64,000 nucleotides of DNA. Source: Camarhynchus parvulus. Taxonomy: Eukaryota; Chordata; Aves; Passeriformes; Thraupidae. Where the stretch lies: contig NC_044574.1 of the NCBI RefSeq assembly GCF_901933205.1, forward strand, positions 44,921,609 through 44,985,608. The letters run 5' to 3'. This document shows, piece after piece, positions 50,668-63,502 of the stretch. Position numbers and translations under genes: made by a program. The number at the start of each line of letters is the position of its first letter. The first letter of the stretch is position 1. Under the pieces are notes generated by a model. The model made no database searches. It was not told the DNA's origin and was given only the letters and a program-made list of their open reading frames with translations.

Positions 50668-51217
50668 TGAAATGTAAAATGCAGGTTCTGCTTGCTCTGA
50701 CCATTGCTAGCTTTTCAAAAGTCCGAAGCTTTACTTTCAGTGTAGCAAAAGATCCTTATGCCATCCATTTTTACTCTTTTGTGGAATTGTTTCGTGGAAT
50801 TTTCCACATTTTCTGGAAAAATCCCTTTGCCCAGGATTTTTCTCCTAGGAAACTGAGAAGCCTCAGAGAAAAAGGAAAACAATAATTATCTGATTTGCTT
50901 CTCCTGTGTTTTGCTCCTTTGGAATGTGTTTGGAAATTGTTTACCAACAGGTGGTTGTTTCATTGGTTTCTGCTGTGAGTTGTTTTGACTCAATGGCCAA
51001 CTGGGGCCAAGCTGTGTTGGGACGCTGAAGAGAGTCACGAGCTTCCATTACTATCTTTTTAGCCTTCTGTAAGTATCCTTTCTGTATTCTTTAGTATAGC
51101 ATAGTTTAGTATTCTTTAATATAATCTAGTATCATAAAATAATAAATTAGCTTTCTGAGAGCATTGAGTCAGTTTCATCATTCCTTCCTGCCACAGGGCA
51201 CCCTTCAAAGACAATCA
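50668..51217 (+). mobile_element. Probable solo LTR, second ERV family
   Basis: The segment of about 550 bp starts TGAAATG and ends ACAATCA. It contains ttgttttgactcaatggcca, a splice-donor-like ttctgtaagtatcc, and an AATAAA-type signal in ataataaatt near 51141-51150, followed by the 3' end. The layout and wording resemble a common passerine LTR family (recognised from memory). The 7 bases before it (tttcaga) and after it (tttcata) match at 6 of 7 positions, a possible decayed target-site duplication. It has no internal retroviral genes and lies 22 bp from the preceding LTR. Confidence 0.65.
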
Positions 51218-51250
51218 TTTCATACTACCTTGTAGCTGCATTCTATGATT

Positions 51251-51290
51251 AAAAATAAAATAAAATTAAATTAAATTAAATTAAATTAAA
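51251..51290. repeat. (AAATT)n pentanucleotide repeat
   Basis: Starts as aaaataaaat and becomes regular aaatt units (about five). It lies 34 bp after the second LTR. Confidence 0.9.
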
Positions 51291-54200
51291 AATGAACATG
51301 CAAAACTGAAGAGTGAGGATGTTGGTCTATGGCAATTTTCATCCCAAAGACGTTAGAATACAGTCATGATAGAACGAGTTTTTAGTTGTAAATATACATT
51401 TAAGACAAAAAATCTTGTGCCTAGAACGCACTATGCAAATATATACTTTTACCACTTCATGGAAGTACACCATCACTGTGTCACAAAGAGCTACTGTAAT
51501 TTCATGACAGAGTAGACCTTTCTTATTAGGACTGACTGCCTTATCAGCATGGCTGTCCTTCCTGCACACACTGTGAAAATGAGCACACACTGCTGGGTTT
51601 ATCCTAGCTTGTACAGATCTCTCCCAACACAGCCCTTCACGGTGTGGCATGGACAGCCCATTCCACTCCTCAAGGAAGAAGTCACACACACTGCAAGCCC
51701 AACTTTACTATGTACGTTCCTAAGCTCACAAAACGATCTTGGCAGAAAGCAGTTCAAGCATAAAATATTGTGTGTGTGATCATATAGAGAAATCACTCAA
51801 TGCTGCCTCCATACACAAAGTTCTCCCTGAAGTATAGAAGAAATCTTTTACAAATACTTCAGTGAACAAGGCCCTTTGTTGTTACCAAAGGAAGTCCTTC
51901 ATTTCATTTAAGCTGCTATGTGATTTTTCTTTATGGTAATAAAAGGAATCATAGGATTTGCTATGACTGGAAGAGCAATAAAAATAATAATTTAAAAAGG
52001 AGTAATTTTTATGGATTTATTTTTTGAAAAATAAAAAAGGGTCAGGGAACCTCATCTATTTCCTTGCCAATTCATAAAAGATGTGTCTTTGATTTCTCTA
52101 ATATACCAATGAAATTAAAAGTTAATAGAACTCTACCGAAAGAAGACAATTCCTCTGCTGCCACAGAGAAATATATTCTTTAATACATCACCATTCATCA
52201 TGACTGAAGAGTTTTTTTGCACTTGGGTCTGCTGTTTGTAAAAGGAGTTTTAAAATCACATCATAACTTACTTCTAATGAACACATACCTATTTGAAATC
52301 ATTACTAAGATTTTCTCAAGCAAAAGGGCATCTGTATTATTTTACTAATAGCTTATTAAAATTATCAAGAGCTTCCTGTAGAATAGAAGTTATTAAAAAT
52401 AAGTGATGTAAAGAGAGACTGTGATAAACCTTACTAGACCTAACCAATTTCAGTATACGAAAACCTGAGAAATAATTTCAAATTCTTCTTAACATCACAC
52501 ACAAATAGGATTCTCTCAAACAAAAATGTTCTAAAATAAGTTTTCATTTGCAAGTCATTGCAAGAACAAAAAAAATACAAATCAGCGACATAGCAATATT
52601 TTTTTTGTCTTGCAGAAACAACTTGGAAATTATTTACCTTTCTCCAGTCAGTTTTTTATTGTTGTATTTACTGTGAGACAAGCACTTTATTAGCTTTTAC
52701 CCATGAACTGGAGAAGTGCATTTTAGTGCAGTTTATATATCCTTTAGGCCAATGCCATCAAAGCCATTTTGTATTCTCTAGCTAACTAAATCTGCTTGAC
52801 TCATATAATCTTGTTTCATGTTTCTTCTAATTAGATTGTTTTTTTCACTCTTCAGCACTAGAGGAATGCCTGCTGCACATCATCTTCTCAAGAACCAGCC
52901 CAGACAGAAACAACTGCTGCTGTTTTTCCAACTGACTAAGGCTAGCTGGATATAAATACATTTTCTTCTTGTCTTTGATTGTCTATATCACTACTGTTCT
53001 ACATAAGAAAATATCTGGTATAATAGGTAATGCTTTTATTGAACAGGATTACAAGGTTTTTTTTTTCATTTTAATAACTCAGACATTGCCAAGAACAACT
53101 CCACAAAACACCACGAGGCTAATTTTGGCAACTTCATGGGTCTGATTGTGATTTAAAGGACCAAAGAAAGACAGAAAGCAGTAGGAAATTAACAACTCTC
53201 CACAGAGGTGGTCAAGGGAGAATGTTTAGAGTTTTTGTCCTCAGACTCAGGAACTATTATTTCTCTAAAGGAAATCAAATTTGGATCCTAGGAATCCTTT
53301 ACAGTGCTTTCACCCAGAGCAGCTGTATTATGGAGAATTACATTACTGCATAAATTCAAGTTACATCTTCTTTGCAGTTCACTTCCTGTGACATTCTGTA
53401 TCTCCTATTTGTACCTCAAACCTTACTGTAGAACTTACCTTTTAAATGGAAGAAGATGCAGGAACTGTGGAGGGTATTTAAATTAGAAGAAAGCATTATG
53501 ATCATAATATCAACCACAACACATGTAATTACATTATCTTCTTCAAAAGCACTGTAATAAGGAAAGGAAAAAAAAAAGGAGACCATGTATTGGGTACAAA
53601 ACAAGTATAGTATGGATTAAACTCCCAAAATAGAATGCAACCTTGCCTTTGACAGGTACATTACATCTACTGCCAGTTGATATATGGCGTTCTCTAGTCT
53701 TCATTCCAGCAACCTCTGTCAGCTTGACACACATGTACATTTTGAGTTGAACTGCAAGATAAGGAGATGAGTCTCTTCTCAGATTGTAGAGATAACTTGT
53801 GCATCAAGTGTAAGAGCTGTTAAGGCACCTACAGCATTCCTGGAAAGGATGGGATAATACAGTAAAATAAAAGTCAAGAACTACAATAGGCATTTGGTGT
53901 GTTTGCATATATGAGATTATTTGCTGGCACCTACCAATCCATAGAGTAACAGCCTGCAGAAGGAAATCCAAGCCAGTGCCCTGTTATTCAAATCCTGGAA
54001 ATCATTGGGAGTCCTAGAATAGGAATAGATGTGTTTTGTATGTACTGGACAAGGATCATAGCAGAGATGTACAGACAAACAGGTTCACACAGAAATCAAA
54101 AAGCTTTCTTATGTGCTGAATATCCCATAGCAGAATAGGCAATTTGGTTTGTGACTAAAGCATTACTCAAAATCAGACTTTGCTCCATCTCTAGTCTGCT

Positions 54201-55054
54201 CTGTGATCTAAAAGTAGGTTATTCCAATGATTTGCTTGTCTCAGTTTTTCCTCCTTAGGGAATTAACAAAAATCAAGTCTCCTTTGCAAATATTTGGATT
54301 TAAAGGTGAAAAGTACGATTCAAGCATATTATTAAAATAATCTGATGAACTAGGAATGGTCACATTATTTTAGGAAGTCTATGAACATTCATAATTACTT
54401 TAACACACCATTGTCATACACAAGAAATGTCATTTGTCATTTACAAACAGCTTATATACCCAAGAAATCAACAAAGAATTAAAGGAAAGACACAGTGGAC
54501 TCCTCTTCACAGAAACTTAGAGGGCACAAAATAACTAATGAATGTTTCTTTCCATACAGCTACTATATTTACACTTTATTATTTACAACATATTTTGAAG
54601 TATTATTTACAACTCCTGTGCAGTTTGCCTTAAAGCTTTTATTAAACAGACACTTAGAGAAGTTATTTTTTCCTGAGGTAATTACAGATGATATTCAAAT
54701 AAAGTAGTAAAGTAAATACTTTGCCTGGTAGAAAAAATATTTTAATAAAGAATTAAAAATAAAATAGTTGTACCTTCCTACAGCAAGGAAATACATCAAA
54801 AACAGTACCTCCTTTGAAGCTGTAAAACTTGCTTAAAAATCAATGAAAAAGTAACTTACTGGAGAATAACAACAATTCCTTCAAAGCAAAGTGGTGATTG
54901 AAATGGAATGTATTTTTTAATGAATTTCCTTGTGCTCATCTTACAGCAGATTCGTAATGAGTAGATGAATTGTTTATTTCAGAAGAACTCATATATATAT
55001 AAGCATGATTTTAGAAAGTTCACACGCAACAGATTGTGGTAAGAATTTGTATAT
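51291..55054. other. Intergenic / possible distal SLC39A8 3' UTR
   Basis: AT-rich DNA without a recognised gene or mobile element. Long SLC39A8 3' UTRs exist in other vertebrates, so some of this could be transcribed on the minus strand. The sequence alone does not settle it. Confidence 0.45.
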
Positions 55055-55988
55055 TTTATTATCATTTCATTCCATCCAACTGCACACAAAGAAATCATTC
55101 AAATTATGAAGAAAGCATACTGGAATGTTGATTTTAGCAGGTTTTTTTCCTAAATTCTCCTCTGCAAGACTAAAGAACTGATTTTTAAAGGGGTTATATG
55201 GGAAACTTAAGTATAAAACTTTATTATTTTCATAGAATACACAAAACTTGAACATTTTTAAAGTACTCAATGTTTCTAAAATATTATGGAGTTGATAAAC
55301 AGTCATAAATTTAACACAGGTTCCCTCTAATTAAAAAAAGTGGTTCTCAAAATAAATCAACAATTCCCTAGTGCATTTATAAAGAGAAAAGATCAAAAGC
55401 AGGAACTGATACTTTTCCTTCCAGTGTTAATTAGTAATTAAAAATCTTAGCTTCATTAGTACCTACTCTGAAATGGTTTGATTTTTTTTTTCTTTTTTTT
55501 TGGTGACGAATGAAGATGTTACACAGACAAATCCTGCAACAAAAGTCATAAAAATTAACCAGTTTTGAAACTGCTTGCCTTCATCACAGTTAAAAAACTA
55601 TATGAAACTGTATTATTTTCTTTTAAATACACATCTTCCTTGTAGACCTCAGCTTTCAGTTGGTCTGGATTTGCACGTAGCTGCATGTATTGCATAATTC
55701 TACTGGCCAAGTAACACCCTTCCTCTATGACAGTTCAGATATGTCTGATAATTTTAAGTAGAAATAAAAATATTAGCATAATTTTTTGGCATCACACAGA
55801 AGCTGACAGCTCCTACTATTTGGTTCAACTGCAAGTCCTAAAGAAGAATTGCCTGTATTTGGGGCAGGAGGGACAGGATGAGCCTTGCCACTGTTTCAAA
55901 ACCGAGTAGATGAAATGAATGTCCCTGTATGGATTTCAAGTGTCTTCCATTTGCAGTTTGCTTGATGTCTCCACTCCTGATTCCGTCG
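55055..55988 (-). other. SLC39A8: SLC39A8 3' UTR, proximal part (inferred)
   Basis: Directly downstream of the SLC39A8 stop codon. Minus-strand AATAAA hexamers occur at 55220-55225 and 55055-55060, giving 3' UTRs of roughly 0.75-0.95 kb. Which one is used cannot be told from the sequence. Confidence 0.45.
55220..55225 (-). terminator. SLC39A8: Candidate SLC39A8 poly(A) signal
   Basis: AATAAA on the minus strand about 765 bases past the stop codon. A second candidate is at 55055-55060. Confidence 0.35.
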
Positions 55989-56135
55989 TCACAGCTCGAT
56001 ATTTTCTGCATACAAGGTGATCAGCAGGATAGCAGTAAACCCCGTGAGCAAACCAGCATTCTGAATGAGGAAGAATGTCAGATCTGTCTTTCGTCCCGTC
56101 ACTTTCTCCCGCAGCATATCGTTCATCTCTGGGAA
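55989..56135 (-). CDS. SLC39A8: SLC39A8 (ZIP8) last coding exon
   Basis: Encodes the final 48 residues plus stop (TGA at 55991-55989). ZIP8 is a plasma-membrane and endolysosomal divalent-metal importer (Zn, Mn, Fe, Cd) coupled to bicarbonate. The exon begins in phase 0 after acceptor ttttttcag with [18 protein letters not shown], which in ZIP8 follows LADM of the previous exon. It then has the last transmembrane helix ([18 protein letters not shown]) and a short tail. The [12 protein letters not shown] loop separates it from the ZIP14 paralogue, whose loop is different. The tail reads AENIEL and then stop, slightly different from the mammalian AGEIELE. It is intact. Confidence 0.96.
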   Translation of the reverse strand, partial: FPEMNDMLREKVTGRKTDLTFFLIQNAGLLTGFTAILLITLYAENIEL

Positions 56136-57970
56136 CTGAAAAAATAGGATATTTTTAGGTAAGTATTGCCATCTCGTGGTAGCATGCTTAATTTAAGGCA
56201 TTAAGAAGTGAACCATATTGCTACTTTAGACTGAATATTAGAACTAACAGCGTGAAGGCAGTCACAGGAAAATATCGCACTCATTACCCTGAAAAACCAC
56301 TCCACCAAGGATGGTAAGATGAAATGGTGTTTTGTTCCTCTCTACTGTGGCTTCATCTGGCTGTGTCTCATGCAAATTTTCCCTTTTTGATTCTAGCAGC
56401 CTCCTAGGTTCCAATTGTTGGTCCATGTATTGCTAAGAGCAGCTGCCCTTGTATTGCTAAATGTTTTGTTTCTTCCTTCACTGCCATAAAGAGAAATCCT
56501 TGTTTGGGAAACAGAAGATTAGGATTCTTCTGCTTCATCTAAAGGAAAATGAAGTGAAGATGAAAACACGGGCAACTCCTCAGAAATCAGAAACCTTTCA
56601 CATGTGGAAGGTCTTGGTGGGCTTGCCAGGTCAAGTAAGGAAGAAGAGGAAGACTACTGGTGTGAAACTGGTGGTAACACATGCAATATGACATTACAGT
56701 GCCATGAAGGGATTCTTCATTCCATAATATACGTCTTAGTGGTATAAACAGAAGAGCAAAGGGTGATTGATCTGCTGCTAACTGCAGAAACAAAGATACT
56801 GCCTCTGGAGCCAGTGGAGGTGATGGCAGAAGAGCACAGGTATGAAGTTCTCTGCATGGAATGATTCAGGGTATGTGTTAGCTGCAGGTAAAGTCAGCTA
56901 CAGTGGCTTTTGAGAAATAAGCCTTAAAGTATTCTTCTGTTCTGCTGAGACTAGCATAACCAGAATACAACGAAGACAGTTTATTTCAGCCCTAGTCAGG
57001 AAGCCTTCAGGCTGGGTGACTCCAAGACTGTATCTTTATTTGATCTCACAGTACAAAAACAGGTATTGAAGGTACTGCAATTCTTGAAGAACAGGCTAAG
57101 GTTAGTGGGAAAAGCCCAAAGTTTCCCAGAAATGGTTCCAGAGTTCCGTCACACTCTTGCACAACAGGGCAAAACCAGATTAACTTCATGCCATACAGCA
57201 AGGCTCATTTGTGCACACACCTCAGCATACATTCCCACCTGCCCACAGTCTCCCCACTCAGTGATCCCATTGGCAGAGGTTGGACTATGCCAATACTGGC
57301 AGAAAAAAGAACAGCAAAAAGAAAAGGAGGAAGGTATGACATTCCAGTTAATCCTACCTGCTTCTGGACAAGCAAACCAGAAGTGTGTGAAAATCATAAG
57401 AAAGTGGAAAGCCAGATCTCTGTACAGAGCACTTCAATACCCTATTTCAGACTTTTCAGGGGGAAGAAAAATTCAGATAGGTAACTGATACAATCCAAAA
57501 ACCTATAAAAAGAAAGAGAGGAGGGTACAGGGAGAGAGACAGATAGAGAAGAACAGAGAGAACAGAACAACAGATACAAAGAAAAGAATGTTACCTACTT
57601 TGATGGCTTTAATAACAAACTTGAGTCACTATGATTTATGCCATGAATTTTACACATCAGAGTTCAGTGCATTACTATTCATTATATGAGTGAAGCTAAA
57701 CAAAAAGCATTAGCAATTAAGGTACTGCAAGCTTATAAAATAAACTACTTATATTGTTCATAACTCTAACAACATATTAAATCCTATACTATTACCTAAA
57801 CTATAACAGTATTTAATGAAATAGTCACTATAAATATATGACAGTTCCTAAATGCACATGGAACCAAACTGAAGTCTCAAATCTTTTCACATTTGGGCCT
57901 CACTCTTCCAGTTCTGCACTCAAATGGATTCTCATGTGGCAGATGCAAACACCTTTGCACCTGTTGCATC

Positions 57971-58001
57971 TTAAGTCAGTGTTCTTACAACACTGACTTA
58001 A
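57971..58001. repeat. Perfect hairpin, 13-bp arms, 5-base loop
   Basis: ttaagtcagtgtt (57971-57983), loop cttac, and the exact reverse complement at 57989-58001. It lies in an SLC39A8 intron. Confidence 0.93.
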
Positions 58002-58582
58002 ACATAATAAAACTTAAAACTCTTGAAAGATCTCTCTCATTTTGAGACAAAACATCATTGTAAGAGGAAATTGTGGAATATTGCTAAGTGCCTGTGAATC
58101 CAATGTCTAAATACAATCTGGATTTTAGCACAATTTCTTTTTCTCATATCTTCTAGCACACTTTGAAAAATGAATGGTAGACATACTATTTTGAATAGAA
58201 CCCAGCAAAATTTTTAGTCTGAACCATTGAAAATGAGGCTGGCACTCTTTGGTTTAAATCAGGACAGAATTTAAATCAATTTTTCATTATCACTGTGGTT
58301 ACACAACACCTTTCATTCAACTCAAAACTTAATATTTAACTTTATTCTGTTTACCTTTCTAGCTTTTCCTCCACAACATGGTTTAAATAGACAAACAAAC
58401 CTTTTAAAAATAATAAGGTGAAATAATGTGACACTTTAAAATGCTGAAACAAAGTATTTATACACTTTGTACTCTTTGATTAAACTAGGTCAAATTCATG
58501 AAAGGCTTGTCTCTGTCTAAAACCCCTTTTCAATATTCATATGATGAGGTGAAAGGCTGTAGTGTTTCATGAATAAACATAA

Positions 58583-58632
58583 ATTGTTATCGATAGGTGA
58601 GGCTTTATGAAGCCTTACCTATCGGTAACAAT
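58583..58632. repeat. Hairpin, 23-bp arms, 4-base loop
   Basis: Arms 58583-58605 and 58610-58632 surround the loop tatg. They pair along 23 positions with two G-T wobbles when read as plus-strand RNA; on the SLC39A8 sense strand these become A-C mismatches. It lies 43 bp from the ATT microsatellite. Confidence 0.9.
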
Positions 58633-58675
58633 AATTATCTGTGCACCTCCATTAAGTGTTTAAGTGATGATATTC

Positions 58676-59552
<877 letters not shown>

Positions 59553-59760
59553 CCAGTTCATGAGGAAACTCTTCACATAAGATGGCTATGGAGGTACTGA
59601 GCCCTTGAAGCAGAGACAAAGTGAAAGAAGCCCCAATCGCCAAGCCATCTATGAAATTATGTACGGCATCACTCAGTGTCACCATCCAAGCAATGGTCCC
59701 AATCTTTGACAGTGGACGCCCCTTAAGACACTTGCATAAGCTGCTCTGGGTGGCTCCTTC
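59553..59760 (-). CDS. SLC39A8: SLC39A8 (ZIP8) exon with metal-site motifs
   Basis: This 208-base exon enters in phase 0 (after acceptor gttttttcag) and leaves in phase 1. It begins [14 protein letters not shown] in the variable loop, then [20 protein letters not shown]. The motif [11 protein letters not shown] follows, in the helix whose His and Asp line the transport site. It then has [30 protein letters not shown] is the signature of the ZIP8/ZIP14 branch of the LIV-1 subfamily, where Glu replaces the first His of the usual HEXPHEXGD. That change is associated with broadened metal selectivity, including Mn, Fe and Cd. The final Gly codon is split across the splice. The exon is intact. Confidence 0.97.
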
Positions 59761-59957
59761 CTGAAAAAACAAAATATAATAAAACAATTACACAAGGCAC
59801 TGATTAAAGAAGTCAATGAATCACACTTCTGTCTTTAAATGAATGCCCAGTATAAGCTCAAGCACTGCTGCATATAGAGACCAAATTGCTTTGCCCAAGA
59901 AGCAAATGGCACAGCAGAAGCACCAAATGTTTTCTTTTTCCACAAGGTGATGTGCAG

Positions 59958-60211
59958 GTCTCAATCTCCCTTCTGACTGCAAAGTGTTACCTGGATGCCC
60001 TTCAGCTGAGACAGGAAGCAATTCAGGTCACAGTGGTCTGAATGTCTCTCTGGAGTCTCTGTCAGATAAAGATGGTCCCAAGCCTCCCCTGCCACCTCTA
60101 CATAAGCATGTACAGTCAGAAGTATCTGATCTCAGTGACTGGCAGCATCTGTATTTAAAACAACTGGCACCACATCATGGTCTCAAGAGACATACTCAGC
60201 TACCACAGTAA
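59958..60211 (+). other. Unrecognised 84-codon ORF antisense in SLC39A8 intron
   Basis: The plus-strand frame is open from just after a TGA at about 59955 to TAA at 60211, without an ATG start. It has protein-like composition (GLNVSLESLSDKDGPKPPLP, then SEVSDLSDWQHLYLKQ). I do not recognise it. A decayed retrocopy fragment or chance are the main options. No splice sites in plus orientation were evident. Confidence 0.2.
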
Positions 60212-60769
60212 CAGAATTCTATCTACATGATATATATGATGTGTCTCTACTGTAGAATGTGTCTACAGTATAGACATATTCAGATATTCCATAAAGTTTA
60301 TTTCTAATTTTGGGCAATGATAGTCAAGTCCAGGTATTCAAATTAATTTCTACAAAATGAATGTTCAATAAAAACAGTGGTGGCTAATTTTGACTGCACA
60401 ATTAAAGGCTCAGAGCATGAAATCAACAGGCTAATATAAAACTCAGTGCACACACCCTCCAGGGATCTCACTAATTCTCCCCAGAAGTGGAAGTAATTTA
60501 TACATGGGGTGCCATGAAATAAAGAAAAACTTGAACACACGTAGAAGGAACTGCCATTTTAACTGCAAGCACAAACTAAGCGCCCCTAAAAGTTCTTGGT
60601 CACCCATTTGATGAATTTCTATACACACATACTGCCTTTATAGAATATTTGCAAGCATTATAGTATTTCCCCCCATTTTAAAAAATGCTTATATAGCATT
60701 AACTAGTGCTTACTTACTGGAATATATAAGCAGTAATATATATGTATGTATGCCTACAGACACACACAG

Positions 60770-61735
60770 CACAGAATCACAGATTAGTTAAGGTTGCAAG
60801 AGACCACAGTGGCTCATCTGGTCCAACATCCCTCCTCAAGCACATGGCACAGGATTGCATCCAGGCAGTTCCTGGATGCCTCTAATGAGAAAGACTCCAT
60901 AGCCTCCCTGAGCAATCTGTTCCAGTGCTCAGTCACCCACACAGTAAAGAAGCTCTTCCTCATGCTCAGGTGGAACTTTCTGTGCATCAGTCTCCGTCAT
61001 CTCTTCTCAAGGCTGAACAGACCCAGCTCCCTCAACCTTTCCTTCTGAGAGATGCTCCAGCCCCCTCATTGCCCTTGTGGCCTCTGCTGGACCTGCCCCA
61101 GGAGCTCCATGTCCCTCTTGTGCTGAGGAGCGCAGAACTGAGCATAACACTCCAGATGTGACTCACCAGGGCTGGGCAGAGGGGCAGGATCACATCCCTG
61201 ACCAGCTGGCAATGCTCTTCCCAATGCACCCCAGGATGCCATTGGCCTTCTTGGCCACAAGGACATCGCAGGCTCATGGACACTCATGGACACACCAGGA
61301 CACACAGGTATTTCCCTGCAGAGCTGCTTCCAGCAGGTCAGCCCCCAGCCTGTGCTGGCGCCTGGGGTTATTTTTTCCCAGGTGCAGGACCCTGCATTTG
61401 CCTTTGCTGGATTTCAGGAGGTTCTGCTGTGCCCATCTCTCCAACCTGTTGAGGCCCTTCTGAAGGGATATTGGCCAGTCCTCACATATTTGTGTCATCA
61501 GTGAACTGCTCAGGAGGCAAGCTCACTAAGTCCTTGATGAATATGTTAAACAATAAAGGGCTCAGTACTGAACCCTGAGGGACACCACTAGTGACAGGCC
61601 TCCAATGACATCCTGACCCACTGAGATCTGCCATTCAGCCAGTTCTCAATAAACCTCACTGTCCACTCATCCATTCCACACTTCCTGAGTTTGCCTGTGA
61701 GGATGTTGTGAGAGACACTGTCTAAGCATTGTTTA
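60770..61735 (-). mobile_element. CR1 LINE, 5'-truncated copy with RT remnants
   Basis: On the minus strand this runs from the reverse-transcriptase domain (SHNILTGKLRKCGMDEW, then [14 protein letters not shown]) through LERWAQQNLLKSSKGKCRV and LHLGKNNPRR to CAPQHKRDMELLGQVQQR. It ends with the CR1 3' UTR, which starts on the plus strand as cacagaatcacagattag. Several frameshifts and stops break the frame, so it is a dead copy. It is the longest mobile element in the window and explains all ORFs between 60.8 and 61.5 kb. Confidence 0.95.
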
Positions 61736-63258
61736 AGTTAAGGCAGGCAATTTCCACTGCTCTCCCCTGAACCACACACATCACCATTTCTTGAAGTAGA
61801 AGAATATAGAGGAACATCTCCTTCTCTTTAGGAAAAGGCCAAAGAGTATTCCAATAAATTTTCCTCAGTTATTAAAAACAACATTGCAAACTGGTTTAGT
61901 TTTGCCATATGCAAATGCTACCAGGCAAACTGATTTTTTAACTACAAGGAAATAAAATGATCAATAACTCCTTGCAAAATCTTTAAGAACTGAGCTATAA
62001 GGTCTGTCGCATGATTTGCTCACAGGCCTCTTATCTGATTACATTCTTGTATTTAGGAGCTACCCTGGGACAGGACAAAAGTTCAGGTCAGGAATTTCTG
62101 AGTCAGGTGCCTATTGCACTGCCTGGAACTCATAGATAATAAAGCCTTGGTTGAGTAGTGCCAAAACCACTACAAAGCAGCCCCTATTCAGTCTACAGGA
62201 AGTTCTGAAATTACATTTTTATGATGCAAAAATGAGCAATGGTATCAAAAAGTCAGGAGTTTCCCTGCTGATTCAAACACATAGGTTTTAGATTTGTATT
62301 ACACAATTACCTTTAGTTTTTGAAGGCTTTCCTCTCAACATTTCCTCTAACACAAGCAGTGCCAATCATTTCTTTGAGATTATTAATTTGTACATGTACT
62401 ATTTCTGTTTGAGATAGGATCACTTACAAGTAATAGATCTCTCTCTTAATCCATGAAGACAAGCTGAACATCACTTTAAGTAAGAAGTATTACAAAGCAA
62501 GCCACCCAAAATACATGAGTATAAGAAAACCCAAATGCAATTAGCAAAGCTCTTCCACCAATTCATCCAGCTTCCTGAGGTAAAGATCTGCTCTCTAATT
62601 TTTTCTGTTCCCTGGTGACCATCCTTCAAGTAGACTATAAACTGAAAGAAGAATTGTTTTGTAGACCATCCTGATTTCTGCCTAAGCACATCATCTTTCT
62701 TGCACATTTTTCTAGCTTCACTGAAGAAAGGGAGTTTGATCTAATGCACAAATTTTCTTTATAAATAATTCACCCATTTATTTCCACCAAAAAGAAAATT
62801 TAAAGTAATTGCAATTAATTTAGGGTACCAGTATTGATTTACTTCTAAAAATTACTTTATTGATTCAAACTTCCAAAATGCAGAAACAACTGTAGTTTAT
62901 AAACTAGGATTCAGTTTCTGAGGCACCTTTGTTTTTTATATATATATATGGCTATCGGCCATTTACATTTACTGTGCTGCTCTGAAGTATCATAATTCTT
63001 ACATGTAATCCATTTTAAAGAATGTCTTGACAACTTCTCTCAATTATATAAAGCACAGTGGAATTGCCTTTCTGGATCTACTTTCTGAAGTTTACTAGAT
63101 CATGTATCCAGTAGAAGCAGATGAACAAGTAATACATATTCTTCCTATTTAAGATAAAGGAGACTACTGACAAAATACCCTACAAACACACAGGATTCCA
63201 AAGCAAAAAATCAGCAATATCTGTCTCCTCTGGACTATTTCCATTTTGTCAGGGTACT
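61736..63258 (-). other. SLC39A8: SLC39A8 intronic DNA, nothing recognised
   Basis: AT-rich unique sequence with a short (TA)n run at 62938-62949. The minus-strand ORF at 62471-62707 does not resemble ZIP8 and has no flanking splice sites that fit. Confidence 0.6.
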
Positions 63259-63288
63259 TTAGCATACATCAAAAGAGATGTATGCTAA
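63259..63288. repeat. Perfect hairpin, 12-bp arms, 6-base loop
   Basis: ttagcatacatc (63259-63270), loop aaaaga, and the exact reverse complement at 63277-63288. Confidence 0.92.
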
Positions 63289-63502
63289 GGAGCTCTCTAA
63301 TACCCAGCCGGACTATCGGGTTTAATTTTTATTAATTATTAGTGCAGCTCTACATCATTCATATCTCCACCGTTTATGGTAAACCAAAGACATCCTTGGT
63401 ATTTATGCTCTTCTAAACACAGGGGGCGTTTTAAAAAGTAATGGCCTCTCCTTCATCCCCAAACTTCAGAAATTATACAGAGAAATTATACAGAAATTAT
63501 AA

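Noticed and set aside
61066..61498. Several ORFs on both strands
   Set aside because: All lie within the CR1 copy at 60770-61735. The minus-strand ones are broken pieces of its RT and the plus-strand ones are shadows.
62471..62707. Minus-strand ORF considered as an upstream SLC39A8 exon
   Set aside because: Its sequence does not resemble any ZIP8 segment and no matching acceptor/donor phase was found.
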